Notes: generated from the sequence alone by a model not told the origin. Shown: positions 18,507 to 28,064, counted from the first letter of the stretch. The stretch: DNA of 64,000 nucleotides from JALYNX01 sp963749415 (GCA_963749415.1 CAVVMG010000001.1:1488001-1552000), one strand, 5' to 3'. Made by a program: numbers and translations.

Positions 18507-18851
18507 ATGACCTACGAAGTCCCGGTCGCCCCGGGTGAGAGCGCCGAGTTGGAGACCGAAATCCAAGGCGGTTCCGAAGGCTGGCAGCTGTGGGAGGTGT
18601 TCGTGCGGGCGAGGCGGGGGATCTCCCACGTTCATATCGGGAGCCTCCATGCCCCGGACCCGGAGACCGCCTTGCAGAACGCCCGAGACGTCTACACCCG
18701 GCGTGGGGAAGGGGTGAGCCTCTGGGTGGTTCCCAGCTCCGAGATCAATGCCTTCGAGCCCGACGATGCCGTCGAGTACGTGGAGGCCAATGAAAAGGGC
18801 TATCGGCTGGCGACCAGTTACGACATCCCCGACGAAGTGGGGCACATGTGA
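18507..18851 (+). CDS. paaB: 1,2-phenylacetyl-CoA epoxidase subunit B
   Basis: Small structural subunit, 114 residues, needed for assembly of the multicomponent oxygenase. WQLWEVFVRARRGISHVHIGSLHAPDPE with the following ALQNARDVYTRRGEGVSLWVV is the family core. ATG at 18507 follows GAGGAGG; an in-frame start at 18486 is less likely. Its end overlaps the GTG of paaC. Confidence 0.95.
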   Translation: MTYEVPVAPGESAELETEIQGGSEGWQLWEVFVRARRGISHVHIGSLHAPDPETALQNARDVYTRRGEGVSLWVVPSSEINAFEPDDAVEYVEANEKGYRLATSYDIPDEVGHM

Positions 18852-19594
18852 CGGGATCGGCTCCCACCGGGACACCTGTGGTCGACCTCGGCGACCGGTT
18901 CACGATGCTTCTCGCCCATGCCGACGACAACCTGGTCATCGCCCAGCGCCTCGGGGAGTGGATCTCGAGGGCACCCGAGCTCGAGGAGGACATCGCCCTG
19001 GGCAACATCGCCCTCGACCATCTCGGGGTGGCCCGCGCCCTGTACACGCTGGCCGGCGGGGTCGAAGGGCGCGGCCGCAATGAAGACGACCTGGCGATGC
19101 TCCGCGACGAGCGTCAGTTCCTCAATCTCCTGCTCGTGGAGCAGCCAAACGGGGACTTTGCCCACACCATCGTGCGCCAGCTCCTCTTCGATGGATACCA
19201 ACTCCTGCTCTGGGACACGATCGCCGGCGACTCCGACGCAGATCTGGCGGGGATCGCCGCCAGAGCCCTGAAGGAGGCTCGCTATCACTTCCGGCACTCC
19301 TCGTCCTGGGTGATCAGGCTCGGTGACGGGACCGAGGAATCACATAGCCGGGCCCAGACCGCCCTCGACGAGCTCTGGAGATACACCGATGAGCTGTTCC
19401 TCGACGGCGCGGTCGCCGATCGCAAGCCGTGGGACACCATGATCGGGGAAGTCCTCGCCGAGGCAGGGCTGGCGGCTCCCGACGAGCGGTTCCAACGGGA
19501 CGGCGGCCGGCTCGGCTTCCACAGCGAGCATCTCGGTTTTCTCCTCGCCGAGATGCAATGGATGCAGCGGTCCTACCCGGGGCTGGAATGGTGA
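18848..19594 (+). CDS. paaC: 1,2-phenylacetyl-CoA epoxidase subunit C
   Basis: A 248-residue ferritin-like paralogue of PaaA that forms the A-C heterodimer core but does not hold the catalytic iron. It has RLGEWISRAPELEEDIALGNIALDHLGVAR, ARALKEARYHFRHS and a C-terminal HSEHLGFLLAEMQWMQR. GTG start overlapping the paaB stop (GTGA). Confidence 0.95.
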   Translation: MTGSAPTGTPVVDLGDRFTMLLAHADDNLVIAQRLGEWISRAPELEEDIALGNIALDHLGVARALYTLAGGVEGRGRNEDDLAMLRDERQFLNLLLVEQPNGDFAHTIVRQLLFDGYQLLLWDTIAGDSDADLAGIAARALKEARYHFRHSSSWVIRLGDGTEESHSRAQTALDELWRYTDELFLDGAVADRKPWDTMIGEVLAEAGLAAPDERFQRDGGRLGFHSEHLGFLLAEMQWMQRSYPGLEW

Positions 19595-20052
19595 TGGTCG
19601 CCTCGCTCGAGGTGGACCACGCGATCGCCGCGGTCGGTGCCGTGGTCGATCCCGAGATCCCGGTGCTCACCATCGCCGACCTCGGGATCCTCCGCGACGT
19701 CGTCCTGGATGATGGCCGATTGCTGGTGACGATCACACCGACCTACTCGGGATGTCCTGCAATGCGCCAGATCGAGTCGGACGTGAAGGAGGCCGCTCGA
19801 GCCGCGGGCTTTGATGACGTGGAAGTCCGCGTGGTCCACAACCCGCCGTGGACCACCGATTGGATCTCACCCAAGGCAAGGCGTGCCCTCGCCGGGTTCG
19901 GGATCACACCCCCCACTCCGCTCGCCGAGGTGACCTGCCCCCGCTGCGCAGGCTCGTCGCGCGTCGTCTCCCGCTTCGGGTCGACGGCATGCAAGGCACT
20001 GATGGTGTGCACCGGCTGTGGCGAGCCGTTCGACCATTTCAAGGAGCATTGA
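19588..20052 (+). CDS. paaD: PaaD, Fe-S assembly factor for the epoxidase
   Basis: A 154-residue protein with an N-terminal MIP18/DUF59 domain (VVDPEIPVLTIADLGILRDV, TPTYSGCPAM) and a C-terminal zinc-ribbon-like extension CPRCAGSSRVVSRFGSTACKAL...CTGCGEPFDHFK, the PaaD-specific tail. It is thought to load the cluster of PaaE. It starts inside the end of paaC; ATG 19588, GTG 19591 and ATG 19594 are all in frame and close together. Confidence 0.94.
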   Translation: MVMVASLEVDHAIAAVGAVVDPEIPVLTIADLGILRDVVLDDGRLLVTITPTYSGCPAMRQIESDVKEAARAAGFDDVEVRVVHNPPWTTDWISPKARRALAGFGITPPTPLAEVTCPRCAGSSRVVSRFGSTACKALMVCTGCGEPFDHFKEH

Positions 20053-20053
20053 C

Positions 20054-21130
20054 GTGTCGGCCCCTGTCGAGTTCCACGACCTCGAGGTCCTCGAGGTGGA
20101 GCCGCTGACCGACGAGGCGGTCGCTGTGACCTTGGCCGTCCCAGCCCGACTCCGCACCGATTTCGAATACCTGCCCGGGCAGCATGTGACCTTGCGGGCG
20201 ATCGTGGAAGGGGAGGATCTGCGTCGCTCCTACTCGATCTGCGCCAACGCCAACCAGGGTGGCCTCCGGGTCGGGATCAAGAGGCTCCCCGGAGGAGCGT
20301 TCTCCACGTGGGCCACCACCCGGCTCCGGGCGGGGGATGTGCTCGGGGTGATGCCGCCGGTGGGGGAGTTCACCATCGAGCCCGATCCGACGAGCTCCAA
20401 GCACCGGGTCGCGATCGTCGCCGGGTCCGGGATCACGCCGGTTCTCTCCCTGCTGGCGACAACTCTCGAAGCCGAGCCGGCAGCGCGCTGGACGGTGATC
20501 TTCGGGAACAGGACTGCCGGGAGTGTGATGTTCCTCGACGAGCTGGAGGGCCTCAAGGACCGCTATCCCGACCGTCTCCAGCTGTTCCACCTGATGAGCC
20601 GTGAAGGCTCCGACCTCCCGCTGCTCTCGGGCCGGATCGACGAGGAGAAAATCAGCCAGATTCACCACCGACTATTGGGCAAGGGCGCGATCGACGAGTG
20701 GTTCCTTTGTGGGCCCTACGAGATGGTGACGATGGCCCGGGCCACCCTCACCGGACTCGGTGTCGATGACGAGCGGATGCACGATGAGCTGTTTTTCGCC
20801 GGTCCGTTGGACACGGCCGATCTACCGCCTGAGCCGCCCCCGGGAGAGGGAACAGTCCAGCTCACGGTGATCCTCGATGGCAGGGCCGTCGAGACCCGGA
20901 TGAGGCCGGAGACCTCCGTCCTGGACGCCGCGTTGAGGGTCCGCCCCGAGCTGCCCTTCTCCTGCAAAGGGGGAATGTGCGCAAGCTGCAAAGGGCGGAT
21001 CGAGGTTGGCGAGGTCGCGATGGACAAGAACTATGCGCTGGTGGCCGCCGAGGTCGAAGCCGGATATGTGCTCACCTGCCAGTCCCACCCCGTCACCGAC
21101 CAAGTCGTCGTCCGTTACGACCACCGCTGA
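20054..21130 (+). CDS. paaE: 1,2-phenylacetyl-CoA epoxidase reductase
   Basis: Electron-transfer component, 358 residues: FAD-binding ferredoxin-reductase domain (LRRSYSICA, FAD motif), NAD(P)H domain (VAGSGITPVLSLL; WFLCGPYEMV), and a C-terminal plant-type 2Fe-2S domain with cysteines in FSCKGGMCASCKG and a later VLTCQSHP. The GTG start is 1 nt after the paaD stop. Its stop overlaps the TetR ATG (ATGA-type). Confidence 0.95.
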   Translation: MSAPVEFHDLEVLEVEPLTDEAVAVTLAVPARLRTDFEYLPGQHVTLRAIVEGEDLRRSYSICANANQGGLRVGIKRLPGGAFSTWATTRLRAGDVLGVMPPVGEFTIEPDPTSSKHRVAIVAGSGITPVLSLLATTLEAEPAARWTVIFGNRTAGSVMFLDELEGLKDRYPDRLQLFHLMSREGSDLPLLSGRIDEEKISQIHHRLLGKGAIDEWFLCGPYEMVTMARATLTGLGVDDERMHDELFFAGPLDTADLPPEPPPGEGTVQLTVILDGRAVETRMRPETSVLDAALRVRPELPFSCKGGMCASCKGRIEVGEVAMDKNYALVAAEVEAGYVLTCQSHPVTDQVVVRYDHR

Positions 21131-21708
21131 TGGTCACCACCCGCAACAGCCGTGTCGACGTAGTCACCGCCGCCGGGCGCCTCTTCGCGGAGCGCGGCTA
21201 TCAGGGGACGTCGATGCGGGACCTGGGCCGGGAGCTCGGGCTACTCGGGTCGTCCCTCTATGCCCATGTCGAGTCGAAGCAGGATCTGCTGGTCGAGGTG
21301 GTCGAAGAGGGATCCCGGCTGTTTCGCGCCTCTGCCGAGAGCGCGATGGCCGAGGGCGGGTCTCCTTCCGTCCGGCTGGCGCGGCTCATCGCCGGCCACG
21401 TGGGTGTGGTGCTGGCGAATCCCGATGTGGTGCGGACCTTCCTCAACGAGGCAAGGATGCTGGATGACGCCCACCGCCGTCGGGTGATCGCAGCCCGCGA
21501 CTCCTACGAGGCCGTTTTTCGACAGGTGGTCGGCGCCGGTGTGTCCGACGGCTCGTTCCGTCCCGATGCGGACCCCAAGTTGAGCTCGATCTTCGTCCTC
21601 TCGGTTCTGAACGCGATCGAGCGCTGGTACCGGTCCGACGGGGATGTCGGGCCCGACGACCTGGTCGCTCGCCTGACCGGGTTCCTCCTGGCCGCGCTCA
21701 GACGCTGA
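21130..21708 (+). CDS. paaR: TetR-family regulator, probable paa repressor
   Basis: A 192-residue TetR protein: N-terminal helix-turn-helix (AAGRLFAERGYQGTSMRDLGRELG, LGSSLYAHVESKQDLLVEVV) and a helical ligand-binding domain. It is translationally coupled to paaE and so is expressed with the operon it likely represses, an autoregulatory design. The perfect palindrome in the paaA promoter is the expected target, and phenylacetyl-CoA the expected inducer by analogy with PaaR proteins (inference). It converges on the next gene with an 11-nt overlap. Confidence 0.88.
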   Translation: MVTTRNSRVDVVTAAGRLFAERGYQGTSMRDLGRELGLLGSSLYAHVESKQDLLVEVVEEGSRLFRASAESAMAEGGSPSVRLARLIAGHVGVVLANPDVVRTFLNEARMLDDAHRRRVIAARDSYEAVFRQVVGAGVSDGSFRPDADPKLSSIFVLSVLNAIERWYRSDGDVGPDDLVARLTGFLLAALRR

Positions 21709-23087
21709 CGGTTTCGCTCTCGGGCACGGGGGCCCGCTGCCGTATCTCGGAGGCCAGCCAGAGGTAGAGCGCCAGGAGGGCGCCAACCACCAACATCAAG
21801 ATCAGGCTCAGATCGGGGACGTACAGCGCAACCACAGCGATGACCACGCCGACCACCCGGACCAGGTCGTAGTGGTTCGATACCCAGCTGCTGAAACCAC
21901 CACCTTGTCCGGGCTCCATCTGCGCATCCCACCACGCCTTCAATCTCATCGCCCACGCCGGGCGCCCCGTGAGGTAGACGGCGAATCCGATGACCGCGGC
22001 CCCGAGCGCGAGCCACAGCATCACCTGCCGCAGGCCAGAGGCAACGTCATACAGCAGACCGATTGCGATCCGATCACCTGCGGGGTTGGTCACCGCTGCG
22101 ACCACTTGCTGTTCGATCCAGCGCAACAGGGCCTCCGTGATCGGCACTCCGATGATGATCCCGATCGCGAGCTGGATTGCCGTTCTGCGCCTGGTTCTGG
22201 ATACCCAAAGCGTCACCACGATGAGGAGCAGCGAGAAGATCGCAAGTGCCCAGACCGCCCGGTCGAGCATGACGACCCCGTTCTGGAGCTCGCTGAGCCG
22301 ATCCTCGGACATGATGGTCACCTGGCCGAAGTCCTCCGGAAGGCTGGCACCGATCGCTGTCTCCAGTTGTGCCCGCGCTTCCTCGACGCGCTCCGACACC
22401 GCGCTCGGGGAGGGTGATATCGGGGCCGATCCCGCTGAGGTCGGGGAGCACTCGTCTGATCGCCTCGACGATGATCGGGATCGTGTTGAGGCTTACTTCT
22501 CCGTTCTCGACAGAGACGTTGGGGACCTCGGAGAGCTCGTTTCGCAGCAATGCCACGATCCTCTGATGGGCTGCGCGGACCAGCGGGGGGATCCGCTCCT
22601 GGAAGTCGGCTGATTGCACGAACCCGTCGATGCGAGCGGTGATCCTTTCTTCGAGCCCGGAGCTCAGGGTGGGAGCGAGGTTCTCCAGGGAGGGACGGTC
22701 GAAGGAATCGAGGATTTGCTGTCCCCGGTCGCCGATCTCCAGCGCGTCGACCAAAGCGGTGAACAGGAAGTCATCGAGTTGGGTCAGTGCGGCGCTGATT
22801 CGGGTCTCGAGGTCCAGGGCATCGAGCACCTCGGTGGTGACGCGATCTCCAAGTGCGACATACAGGTCCGGGTCCTCGAGTGTCGGCCCGACTGCCTGCA
22901 TGAATGCATCCGTGTCCAACAGCGTGTCCTCGACCCAGAATGCGATCGATGTCAGCACGATGCTGAGGGAGGTGATGACCACCAGCAGGAAGGTCAGGAT
23001 CCTCCGAGCCCGCCCGGGCGACTCCGATGCGTTCACGTCGGCCGGCGAACCGGGCTCGGGAGCCTGGGGCTCTTCGCTGTTTGTCAT
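21698..23087 (-). pseudogene. Membrane protein split by a frameshift
   Basis: Two minus-strand frames make one protein. The first, from ATG 23087 (or GTG 23093), has an N-terminal membrane helix (RILTFLLVVITSLSIVLTSI) and an extracytoplasmic helical domain, and stays meaningful to GPDITLP near 22410. The second resumes as SAVSERVEEARAQLETAIG and adds a coiled stretch and about five membrane helices to the end at 21698. Dropping one base in the CCCC run at 22407-22410 joins them into about 460 residues. The second frame has its own GTG (22399), so reinitiation is possible. Function is unknown. Confidence 0.7.
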
Positions 23088-23255
23088 CGGCACTCGCTTT
23101 CAGATCTCTGGGTAGCGACTCTACGTGCCGGTGTGCTCGGGTGATTCACACAAAGCGAGTGATGCCGGGTTCGTCACATGTCCCGACAATCGATAGAAGA
23201 GGAGCCAATTTGTGTAGGTTGATCCCTTCGGACATCGGACAGGAAAGGATCAGCA

Positions 23256-23672
23256 ATGTCGCATTCATCGGGTGGCAGTTACGACAGCCCTCCCGGGTTG
23301 GCGATCGGGGCGATCATGTTCGCCGGGATCATGATGGCGATGAGCGGGATCTTCTCCGCCATCTCCGGCCTCTTCGCCCTGGTCAAGGACGATTTCTATG
23401 TGGCCTTGCCCAACTACATAGTCGAGATCGACCCCACCACCTGGGGGTATATCCATCTCGGCCTGGGGATCCTGGTCGCCTTCGCCGGGTTCGCGGTGAT
23501 CAGTGGTGCGACCTGGGCCCGCGTGATCGGGATCATCCTCGCCGTGGTCAGCGCCATCGCCAACTTCGGGTTCATCCCCTACTACCCCATATGGTCGATC
23601 ATCGTGATCGCCATCGACGTCATCGTGATCTGGGCCCTGGCCGTCCATGGCCGGGCCATGTCGACCGCCTGA
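23256..23672 (+). CDS. Small four-helix membrane protein (DUF7144-like)
   Basis: A 138-residue protein with four hydrophobic segments: IGAIMFAGIMMAMSGIFSAI, WGYIHLGLGILVAFAGFAVI, ARVIGIILAVVSAIANFGFI and WSIIVIAIDVIVIWALAVHG. This arrangement is common in actinobacterial DUF7144-type proteins; the family name is recalled rather than checked. AGGA 7 nt before the ATG sets the start. A leader with a TAGGTT-like hexamer near 23214 precedes it. Confidence 0.72.
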   Translation: MSHSSGGSYDSPPGLAIGAIMFAGIMMAMSGIFSAISGLFALVKDDFYVALPNYIVEIDPTTWGYIHLGLGILVAFAGFAVISGATWARVIGIILAVVSAIANFGFIPYYPIWSIIVIAIDVIVIWALAVHGRAMSTA

Positions 23673-23688
23673 CTCTCTGAGAAATCGA

Positions 23689-23714
23689 TCAGGGGGCGCC
23701 TCGGCGCCCCCTGA
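23689..23714. terminator. Bidirectional terminator hairpin
   Basis: TCAGGGGGCGCC and GGCGCCCCCTGA form a perfect 12-bp stem around a 2-nt loop between the convergent DUF7144-like gene and korB. The T-run is weak on the plus strand and slightly better (ATTTCTC) on the minus strand. Confidence 0.7.
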
Positions 23715-23715
23715 T

Positions 23716-24777
23716 TCATGCGCCGGCTTCCCCGCCGTTGGCAGCGGCTTTTCCGCCATTGGCGGATGCGTCTTTCACGCTCCAGGTGCCATGACTGGCG
23801 ATCAGCTTGGCCAGGTCTCCTTCGCCGAACTTCTCCTTGGCCATCGCCAGCTGCTGATCCATCTGCTCCTCGTAGGTGGGGCGCTTCACGCTGCGGAAGA
23901 TCCCCAGAGGTGTGGGGCCGTAGGGCCCGTGTGAGATCCGGCTCAGGCTGAATGCGATCGATGGATCGGGTCGCGTTGGGTCGTGGACCAGGATGGCGCC
24001 CGGGTCGACCGTGGAGCTGTCGACCACCGTCGCCTGCCCGTCGCGCATGACCACCGCCTTGGCGCCCTCGTCGAAGACGATCGGCTTTCCCGGCTCCAGG
24101 TCGATCCGGTTGTGGACCCGCTCTTCCTTGCCGGTCAACTGGATGAAGGCCTTGTCGTTGAAGACGTTGCAGTTCTGGTAGATCTCGATGAAAGCCGAGC
24201 CCTCGTGCTCGTAGGCCGCCTCCAGGATCCCATTGGTGTGGGTGCGGTCCATGTCGAGGGTGCGGGCGACGAAGGTCGCCTCCGCACCCAGAGCCAGCGA
24301 CACCGGGTTGAACGGGTAATCGATCGACCCGAACGGAGTCGACTTGGTGTTCTTCCCCGGCTCCGAGGTCGGTGAGTACTGGCCCTTGGTCAGCCCGTAG
24401 ATCTGGTTGTTGAACAAGAGGATCTTGAAGTTGATGTTTCGGCGAAGAGCGTGGATCAGATGGTTGCCGCCGATCGAGAGGCCGTCACCATCACCGGTGA
24501 TCACCCACACCGAGAGGTCGGGGCGGGTGGTGGCCACCCCGGAGGCGATGGCCGGCGCCCGGCCGTGGATCGAGTGCATCCCGTAGGTGTTCATGTAGTA
24601 AGGGAATCTCGAGGCGCATCCGATCCCCGAGATGAAGACGAACTCCTCACGGGGGCGGCCGAGCCCGGCAAGGAACTGCTGGACCGATGCCAGGATCGTG
24701 TAGTCACCGCAGCCGGGGCACCAACGGACCTCCTGGTCTGTCTGAAAGTCGGAGCGGGTGTAGGTCGGGGCGGTCAC
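23716..24777 (-). CDS. korB: 2-oxoacid:ferredoxin oxidoreductase beta subunit
   Basis: A 353-residue TPP-binding subunit. The N-terminal cysteines RWCPGCGDY and GIGCAS bind the 4Fe-4S cluster; the TPP/Mg2+ motif is GDGDGLSIGG followed by FNNQIYGLTKGQ. It works with KorA to oxidise 2-oxoglutarate (or a related 2-oxoacid) to the CoA ester while reducing ferredoxin. The GTG start overlaps the korA stop. The C-terminus ends in an Ala/Gly-rich tail (SANGGKAAANGGEAGA). No ferredoxin gene is adjacent. Confidence 0.94.
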   Translation of the reverse strand: MTAPTYTRSDFQTDQEVRWCPGCGDYTILASVQQFLAGLGRPREEFVFISGIGCASRFPYYMNTYGMHSIHGRAPAIASGVATTRPDLSVWVITGDGDGLSIGGNHLIHALRRNINFKILLFNNQIYGLTKGQYSPTSEPGKNTKSTPFGSIDYPFNPVSLALGAEATFVARTLDMDRTHTNGILEAAYEHEGSAFIEIYQNCNVFNDKAFIQLTGKEERVHNRIDLEPGKPIVFDEGAKAVVMRDGQATVVDSSTVDPGAILVHDPTRPDPSIAFSLSRISHGPYGPTPLGIFRSVKRPTYEEQMDQQLAMAKEKFGEGDLAKLIASHGTWSVKDASANGGKAAANGGEAGA

Positions 24778-26645
24778 TTGATCATCTCCAGGATCTTCTC
24801 TTCTATCTCCGACACCTTGAATGGCTCGCCGGCCACCTTGTTCAGGCCCTTGACGTCGATCAGGAACTCGGCGCGGATCACCCTTCGCAGCTGGCCGGTG
24901 TTGAGCTCGGGGATCAGGACCTGCTCGTAGGCACGAAGCACGTCACCCAGGTTCGTGGGCAGGGGGTTGAGGTATTTCAAGTGCGCGGTGGCGACCTTCT
25001 TCCCTGCGAGCCGGACCCGTCGCGCCGCTGCCCGGATCGAGCCGTACGTCGATCCCCAGCCCAGCACCAGGATGGAGGCGTCCTCCTCCCCATTGACCTC
25101 CACCAATGGGATGTCGTTGGCGATGTTGGCCACCTTCCATGCCCGGGTGTCGGTCATCAACTGGTGGTTTGCCGGTTCATAGGAAACGTTGCCGGTGATC
25201 GCCTCCTTCTCCAGCCCGCCGATCCGATGCTCGAGACCGGCGGTCCCGGGCACCGCCCAGGGGCGGGCGAAGGTGTCGATGTCCCTCATGTAGGGGAGGA
25301 ATGTCCCGTCGGGCCCGTTGGGGTACTTGGCGAACTCAACGGGGATCGGGGCCAGACTGTCGACATCGGGGATCTTCCATGGCTCCGAGCCGTTGGCGAT
25401 CTGGTTGTCACTGAGCAGCAATACCGGCGTCATGTACTTGAGGGCGATCCGGGCGGCCTCCAGCGCCATCTCGAAGGCGTCGCTCGGCGAGGCGGCGGCG
25501 ATCACCGGGATCGGAGACTCCCCATGCCGGCCGTATAGCGAGAAGAGCAGGTCGGACTGCTCCGGCTTGGTGGGGAGCCCGGTCGATGGGCCGCCCCGTT
25601 GGACGTTGATCACGATCAACGGGAGCTCGATCATGAACGCCAGTGAGATCGACTCGCTCTTGAGGGCGATTCCCGGGCCAGAGGATCCCGTGACCGCCAG
25701 ATTGCCGGCGAAGGCGGCCCCGATGGCGGTGCCGACCCCCGCGATCTCGTCTTCCGCCTGGAATGTCCGAACTCCGAAGTTCTTGTGGCGCGCCAGCTCG
25801 TGCAGGATGTCCGACGCCGGAGTGATCGGGTAGGTCCCGTAGAACAGGGGCAGCCCGGAGAGCTTCGATGCCGCGATCAGGCCCCAGGCCAGTGCCGAGT
25901 TCCCGTTGATGTTGGTGTAGGTCCCGGGCTCGAGTTTCGCCGGCTTCACCACGAATGTGGTCTTGGCTGCTTCTGTCGCCTCGCCGAGCGTGTATCCGGC
26001 CTGGAAGGCGGCAATGTTGGCGTTGGCCACCTCGGGCGTCTTCGCGAACTTCTTCCGCGCCCATTCGATGGTGGGCTCGGTGGGCCGGTGGAAGAGCCAG
26101 GCGAGGAGCCCAAGGGCAAGGAAGTTCTTGGAGCGGAGGACGCTCCGCCCGCTGACACCGGTGTCCTTGACGGCTTCCTTGGTCAGCTCGTCCATGGGGA
26201 CCTTGATCACCCGGAATCCGTCCAGCGCCCCGTCTTCCAGGGGGTTGGAGTCGTAGCCGGCCTTGTCGAGATTGCGCTCGTCGAAGGCGTCGGTGTTGAC
26301 GATCAGAGTTCCGCCCTGACGCAGGTCCTTCAGGTTCTTCTTGAGCGCCGCCGGGTTCATCGCCACCAGGCAGTCCGGTTGGTCCCCGGCAGTCAGGATG
26401 TCGAAGTCGGCGATCTGGACCTGGAAACTCGAAACTCCGGGAAGGGTCCCGGCGGGGGCCCGGATCTCGGCAGGGAACGACGGCAGAGTCGCCAGGTCGT
26501 TCCCGAACAGGGCACTGGCGTCCGTGAATCTGGATCCGGCTACTTGCATTCCATCGCCGGAGTCTCCGGCGAATCTGATGACTAATTTGTCGAAGGTTTC
26601 GGTTGGGTTGGGTTCAGTGTCTGTTGTGGCAGTGACCTCGGCCAC
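24774..26645 (-). CDS. korA: 2-oxoacid:ferredoxin oxidoreductase alpha subunit (gamma-alpha fusion)
   Basis: A 623-residue fusion: residues about 20-200 are the gamma domain (FAGDSGDGMQVAGSRFTDAS), and the rest is the alpha domain with FYGTYPITPASDILHELA, EDEIAGVGTAIGAAFAG and GPSTGLPTKPEQSDLL. This is the oxygen-tolerant-type KorAB layout known from mycobacteria. GTG at 26645 has AGGAA 6 nt upstream and is preferred over GTG 26651, which abuts that site. A 7-bp hairpin lies in its leader. Confidence 0.94.
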   Translation of the reverse strand: MAEVTATTDTEPNPTETFDKLVIRFAGDSGDGMQVAGSRFTDASALFGNDLATLPSFPAEIRAPAGTLPGVSSFQVQIADFDILTAGDQPDCLVAMNPAALKKNLKDLRQGGTLIVNTDAFDERNLDKAGYDSNPLEDGALDGFRVIKVPMDELTKEAVKDTGVSGRSVLRSKNFLALGLLAWLFHRPTEPTIEWARKKFAKTPEVANANIAAFQAGYTLGEATEAAKTTFVVKPAKLEPGTYTNINGNSALAWGLIAASKLSGLPLFYGTYPITPASDILHELARHKNFGVRTFQAEDEIAGVGTAIGAAFAGNLAVTGSSGPGIALKSESISLAFMIELPLIVINVQRGGPSTGLPTKPEQSDLLFSLYGRHGESPIPVIAAASPSDAFEMALEAARIALKYMTPVLLLSDNQIANGSEPWKIPDVDSLAPIPVEFAKYPNGPDGTFLPYMRDIDTFARPWAVPGTAGLEHRIGGLEKEAITGNVSYEPANHQLMTDTRAWKVANIANDIPLVEVNGEEDASILVLGWGSTYGSIRAAARRVRLAGKKVATAHLKYLNPLPTNLGDVLRAYEQVLIPELNTGQLRRVIRAEFLIDVKGLNKVAGEPFKVSEIEEKILEMIK

Positions 26646-26669
26646 TTTCACTTCCTTGTTGGTTGTTAG

Positions 26670-26685
26670 AGCGCGCCTGCGCGCT
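26670..26685. other. GC hairpin in the korA leader
   Basis: AGCGCGC and GCGCGCT make a 7-bp stem with a 2-nt loop between the likely -10 and the korA start. It has no T-run that would make it a convincing terminator. It may be an attenuator or mRNA-stability element. Confidence 0.35.
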
Positions 26686-26743
26686 TGTCATTCAACACCA
26701 AGCTCGGTTGAGAACGACCGCATGTCGGTGGCTCGCTGGACCT

Positions 26744-26749
26744 ATTTTA
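26744..26749 (-). promoter_or_regulatory. -10 box (TAAAAT) for korAB
   Basis: On the minus strand TAAAAT lies about 100 nt before the korA GTG, so unlike its neighbours this operon has a real leader (about 90 nt) and a Shine-Dalgarno sequence. Confidence 0.4.
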
Positions 26750-26762
26750 TCGGCCGTCAGGG

Positions 26763-28058
26763 CTACCCCGATCGCACGGTCGCGGGGGCGAACCCCACGA
26801 GGCCGCGCGACTCGAGTTCCCGGCCGAAGCCGATCAGTTCCACCTCGGATCCCAGCTTTCCGATCGCCTGGAGGGAGGGTGCAGGCCCGGGCTCACCGCC
26901 GAGCGGCATGGCGATGGCGGGGTGCAGCGCGTGGTTCACGATCGATGTGAACCAGGAGAGGACTGTGCGGTAGTGGTGGCCCTCGATCATGTCCTCGCCG
27001 ATCACTTTCCGAAGGGCGGGGACGGTCGGTGTGAGCAGGAGGTCCACGGTCTCGAAGGCGTCCGCGAACCGGTCCCGGATCATCAGCTGCCATTCCCGCC
27101 CCAGCGCCATCTGGTCGGGCGTCACCGCGCCGCAATCGAGGAGCCGGGCCCTGACCTCTTCGCCATAGGGCAGGCCCGCCCCGAGATACCCCGCATGGAC
27201 CGCGTTCACCTCCTCGGCGATGGCGAAGATCACCTCCCGCCCGGGGACCACGTCGGGCATGGTGATCGGGTGTAGCACGTGGCCTAGGTCCGCCAGCTCG
27301 GCGATGACCCCGGTGAATGCCGCGTCCACGCCTCCATCCAGCGGCGCCTCGTCGTACCACGGCTGCGGTATGCCGATTCGGAGCCGGCCGGGGGCGGGCT
27401 CGGGCGTGAGATCACCTGACATCGCCCGATACGCGAGGTCGATCCCCTCCACGGAGTGGGCCAGAGGCCCCACGGTGTCGATCGAGGCGACGAGCGGGAA
27501 GACCCCCTCCAGAGGAATGCGACCCCAGGTGACCTTCAGGCCGTAGCAACCGCAAAGAGCCGCCGGCACCCGGACCGATCCACCGGTGTCGGTTCCGATC
27601 GCAATTGGCGTGAGCCCTGCACCAACCGCCGCCCCCGAGCCACCGGACGACCCGCCCGGGGAGGTCGCGGTGTCCCATGGGTTGAGGACCGGCCCGAAAT
27701 GCGGGTTCTCGCTGGAGAACCCGAAGGCGAACTCGTGGAGCCCGGTGCGGCCCACGATGACTGCCCCCGCGTCCTCGAGTCGCTGCACCACAGGGGCCGA
27801 CCCTGTAGCCATCACCCGGTAGAACGCCGACCCGCAGGTCGTGACCCGGTCTTCGTGGTCGACGAGGTCCTTGAGGCCGATCGGAGTCCCGGCAAGCGGG
27901 CCGGCGTAGCTGCCGCCCTCGATGACCCGATCAATGGCGCCGGCGCGGGCCAGTGCCCGCTCGTCATCGATCAGGATGAAGGCGTTGAGCTCGGCCTGTG
28001 AATCGTGGGCGAGCCTCAATGACTCGCCGACTCGATCTACGGCGGACACTCCGAACAC
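26763..28058 (-). CDS. Amidase-signature hydrolase
   Basis: A 431-residue amidase-signature protein. The Ser-cisSer-Lys triad is visible: Lys in GTPIGLKDLVD, cis-Ser in TSPGGSSGGSGAAV and nucleophile Ser in GTDTGGSVRVPAAL. It could hydrolyse a small amide or act as a GatA relative, but no gatB/gatC is adjacent, so a stand-alone amidase is more likely. GTG 28058 lies 6 nt after the -10 hexamer TAAGTT and is preferred to GTG 28061. Confidence 0.88.
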   Translation of the reverse strand: MFGVSAVDRVGESLRLAHDSQAELNAFILIDDERALARAGAIDRVIEGGSYAGPLAGTPIGLKDLVDHEDRVTTCGSAFYRVMATGSAPVVQRLEDAGAVIVGRTGLHEFAFGFSSENPHFGPVLNPWDTATSPGGSSGGSGAAVGAGLTPIAIGTDTGGSVRVPAALCGCYGLKVTWGRIPLEGVFPLVASIDTVGPLAHSVEGIDLAYRAMSGDLTPEPAPGRLRIGIPQPWYDEAPLDGGVDAAFTGVIAELADLGHVLHPITMPDVVPGREVIFAIAEEVNAVHAGYLGAGLPYGEEVRARLLDCGAVTPDQMALGREWQLMIRDRFADAFETVDLLLTPTVPALRKVIGEDMIEGHHYRTVLSWFTSIVNHALHPAIAMPLGGEPGPAPSLQAIGKLGSEVELIGFGRELESRGLVGFAPATVRSG

Positions 28059-28064
28059 CACGTG

